A stretch of 6,504 nt of DNA from assembly GCA_902795555.1 (NCBI GenBank), contig CADBLV010000220.1, forward strand, positions 1 through 6,504. Reading direction: 5' to 3'. This document shows positions 4,839-6,504 of the stretch, piece after piece. Source of the DNA: an uncultured Eubacteriales bacterium. Its GTDB lineage: Bacteria > Bacillota_A > Clostridia > Christensenellales > Aristaeellaceae. The notes under the pieces were generated by a model that made no database searches, was not told the DNA's origin, and worked only from the letters and a program-made list of their open reading frames with translations. The position numbers and the translations under genes were made by a program. Position 1 is the first letter of the stretch. Each line of letters starts with the position of its first letter.

Positions 4839-6504
4839 TTATGCGTTATGAGACCGGGTTTTGCGAAGGATCAGCAGGGCGATCAGAAGCAGCAAAGCGC
4901 AGACGCCCACTTCAATCCAGGGACCGGTGTTGTCCGTTCGCTCCGGGAAATCGCCACCCGGGAATCCGCCTTCACCGGGGCCACCGCCACTGGGGCCACC
5001 GCCCATGGAAGGTCCTGCAGAGCTTCCGCCTGCAGCGGTACTTTCACTTTGGATATCAGTGGGCGTGACGCTTCCGGCCGCTTCGGTGCTGCCGTTCTGC
5101 GCATCGGAGGCTGTGGAGCCCGAGGAAGGCGTAGAGCCTGAAGAGGTCGTGAAACCCGAGGGCGGCGTGAAACCTGAGGGCATCTGACTGTTTCCGCTCT
5201 GAGCGCTAAAAGGATTGAAACCTCCCGTTCCGCCCGGCATTGAAGGCCCGCCTCCGCCGCCTCCCTGATTGCCTCCGTTGTCCATTTTGCCCATATCCGA
5301 GATGGTGATTTCGCTTGCAACGATCAGGGTGTCGCTCTTTTCACGCTGGCCCTGCGTGGTGGAAGGAATGGTGCCGTTCAGCTGTCCGCGGATGCTTTCT
5401 CCGCGCTTTGCACAGAAGATCTTCAGCGTGCTGACCGCTTTTTCGAATTCCTCAGCGGAATAGAAGGCGGACGGATCGCTTTCCACATAGGGGGCGATCA
5501 TCTCCTGTACCCGGGTGATTTCTTCTTCCAGCCAGCCGCTTTCGATGCACTTGCTGATGAAACGATCATAGGCTTCATGATAAGCGGAAAGGCTTTCCTC
5601 GTCCTGGAAGATCCAGCCGATGAGGGGCCGGGAATCCGCGGTTCCGCCGGTGACCGGACTGTCGATGGGGGAGTTGACGGTGGAAGAGGCGTCGGATCCG
5701 GATGAGAAACCGCCGAAGGCCAGATTGTAATCCCAGGGCAGGATGGTCAGTTTGCCGTTTTCCTCATACAGGTAGTAATTATGCACCATCATGCCGGTAT
5801 AGCTGTCATCATTGCAGAGGAAGTTGTGGACGGCCAGGTAGGTGATGACTTCGTCTTTGTTGACCACGTTGTCCAGATCTTCCCCTTCATTCAGCTTCTT
5901 CAGGGAGGAAATGAGACGGGTTTTGTCCCGGTTGCTGATGTTGGTTTTCGCGTTATTGAAAATATTCGAATAACTGTCCGGATCGTCATCGGAATAGACC
6001 AGCTTTACATCGCTGCTGCCCATGCCGAAATTGAACCCGCCGAAACCGCCGCCGAACCCGCCTTCAGAACCGCCGGACTGCCCGGGGAAACCTCCGGAAG
6101 GCGGAGAAAATGAACTTTCGCTGCCTGAACTGTCAGAAGTATTCGAGCTTCCGGGGAAGCTGCCGCCGGGGAAGCTGAATCCTCCGCCCGGCATCTGCGG
6201 CATTCCATCCGGCATGCCTTCAGGCATGGCGCCTGACATGCCGCCGAAGGGAGAGAATGAACCACCAGCGGGAGCGCCCTGGGCAGATGCTTCAGAAGAC
6301 GCAGGCACCTCGGAAGACGCAGGCACGTTGGAGGACGAAGACGTTTCGGAGGACGAAGACGCTTCAGAGGACGCAGACGCTTCAGAGGACGCAGACGCAG
6401 GCGCCTGGGTTTCCGGGGACGAAGACGCTTCAGCCACAGCTGTTGTTTCCGTACCGCTAACCGGTTCAGCAGATCCAGATGTTCCGGACGATTCAGTCGA
6501 TTCA
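4839..6504 (-). CDS. CotH-family atypical kinase, membrane-anchored (N-terminus outside window)
   Basis: There are 554 visible residues. The frame stays open from 6504, so the in-frame GTG at 6437 is not the real start. CotH proteins are atypical kinases; in Bacillus, CotH phosphorylates spore-coat proteins CotB and CotG. Visible residues 1-164 are low complexity: Ser/Glu/Ala/Thr-rich, then Gly/Pro/Met-rich, then Gly/Phe-rich. Residues 165-400 are the C-terminal half of the CotH domain, including SDVKLVYSDDDPDSYSN, the helical VVNKDEVITYLAVHNF, and the characteristic ILPWDYNLAFGGF (254-266), whose Asp probably belongs to the Mg-ATP site. The N-terminal half of the domain should lie upstream, making the low-complexity part an insertion. 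Residues 408-528 are a Gly/Ser/Thr/Pro spacer. A transmembrane helix at about 530-546 followed by RKTRSHNA gives a C-terminal membrane anchor with the domain outside. In Clostridia such genes often neighbour DUF4956 and VTC-like polyphosphate polymerase genes; none is visible here. Its substrate is unknown. Confidence 0.85.
   Translation of the reverse strand, partial: ESTESSGTSGSAEPVSGTETTAVAEASSSPETQAPASASSEASASSEASSSSETSSSSNVPASSEVPASSEASAQGAPAGGSFSPFGGMSGAMPEGMPDGMPQMPGGGFSFPGGSFPGSSNTSDSSGSESSFSPPSGGFPGQSGGSEGGFGGGFGGFNFGMGSSDVKLVYSDDDPDSYSNIFNNAKTNISNRDKTRLISSLKKLNEGEDLDNVVNKDEVITYLAVHNFLCNDDSYTGMMVHNYYLYEENGKLTILPWDYNLAFGGFSSGSDASSTVNSPIDSPVTGGTADSRPLIGWIFQDEESLSAYHEAYDRFISKCIESGWLEEEITRVQEMIAPYVESDPSAFYSAEEFEKAVSTLKIFCAKRGESIRGQLNGTIPSTTQGQREKSDTLIVASEITISDMGKMDNGGNQGGGGGGPSMPGGTGGFNPFSAQSGNSQMPSGFTPPSGFTTSSGSTPSSGSTASDAQNGSTEAAGSVTPTDIQSESTAAGGSSAGPSMGGGPSGGGPGEGGFPGGDFPERTDNTGPWIEVGVCALLLLIALLILRKTRSHNA
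5116..5187 (-). repeat. 18-bp tandem repeat in the CotH C-terminal spacer
   Basis: Four consecutive 18-bp units (5116-5133, 5134-5151, 5152-5169, 5170-5187) encode the hexapeptides SGFTPP, SGFTTS, SGSTPS and SGSTAS. The unit is a multiple of three, so copy-number change would keep frame and only lengthen or shorten the stalk between the kinase domain and the membrane helix. Confidence 0.75.
6014..6504 (-). other. Low-complexity insert inside the presumed kinase domain
   Basis: This is a 164-residue visible stretch, continuing beyond the window, with three parts in order: Ser/Thr/Glu/Ala-rich (6504 to about 6280), a Met-Pro-Gly part with repeated G-M-P and E/D-G-M-P (about 6260-6150), then Gly/Phe/Ser-rich up to GGFNFGMGSS. 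It joins directly to the DVKLVYSDDDP segment of the CotH domain. It is predicted to be disordered and extracellular. Confidence 0.6.
6295..6432 (-). repeat. 18-bp Ser/Glu minisatellite in the CotH N-terminal insert
   Basis: Six direct 18-bp units of the type GAGGACGCAGACGCTTCA as read on the + strand (6295-6312, 6313-6330, 6331-6348, 6349-6366, 6367-6384, 6385-6402) are followed by 12 bp and a seventh copy (6415-6432) with one change from the unit at 6349-6366. On the coding strand they give Ser/Glu/Ala hexapeptides (SEASAS, SEASSS, SETSSS, SEVPAS and similar). The high DNA identity between neighbours indicates recent expansion. Confidence 0.8.

Noticed and set aside
4568..5068. 166-codon + strand frame over the MATE leader and CotH 3' end
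   Set aside because: It runs through the CotH terminator and antisense to CotH, with no domain and no convincing ribosome site.
6295..6432. CRISPR-like array
   Set aside because: The 18-bp units are contiguous and in frame inside a coding region, with no unique spacers.

Overview
The window looks like chromosome from a GC-rich, Gram-positive, gut- or rumen-type Clostridia (Firmicutes). The reasons are strong AAGGAGG-type ribosome sites, Sec signal peptides without outer-membrane features, a 'GH-x-W ... C-x2-C-G' repeat protein of the kind common in gut Clostridia, and a membrane-anchored CotH-family protein with Gly/Ser/Pro/Met-rich inserts. Genus-level placement is not possible from the sequence alone.

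Layout. On the + strand lie two secreted repeat proteins, 34-1302 and 1324-3033. They are 21 nt apart, in the same reading frame, each with its own signal peptide and Shine-Dalgarno site, and are probably one transcript. The first is a Gly-Gly-Gly beta-solenoid-like protein of about nine units. The second is a Cys/His-rich protein with ten paired-cysteine knuckles. A strong intrinsic terminator (3146-3180) ends this transcript, and its hairpin contains the stop codon of the convergent gene.

On the - strand lie a MATE-family multidrug/toxic-compound exporter (4569 down to 3160) and, upstream of it, a CotH-type atypical kinase whose 5' end lies beyond the window (6504 down to 4839). A clear intrinsic terminator (4776-4810) separates them, so MATE probably has its own promoter. 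Its roughly 200-nt leader contains a 20-bp-spaced palindrome over a possible extended -10 element and several hairpins.

How the genes relate. Three of the four products act at or outside the membrane: two exported repeat proteins with no visible anchor, and one tail-anchored putative secreted-pathway kinase. Nothing in the sequence ties MATE to them functionally. The least explained parts are the paired exported solenoid and Cys-knuckle proteins, the two 18-bp in-frame minisatellites in the kinase gene (one inside the presumed kinase domain), and the structured MATE leader. No tRNA, rRNA, insertion sequence, CRISPR array or attachment site was seen.
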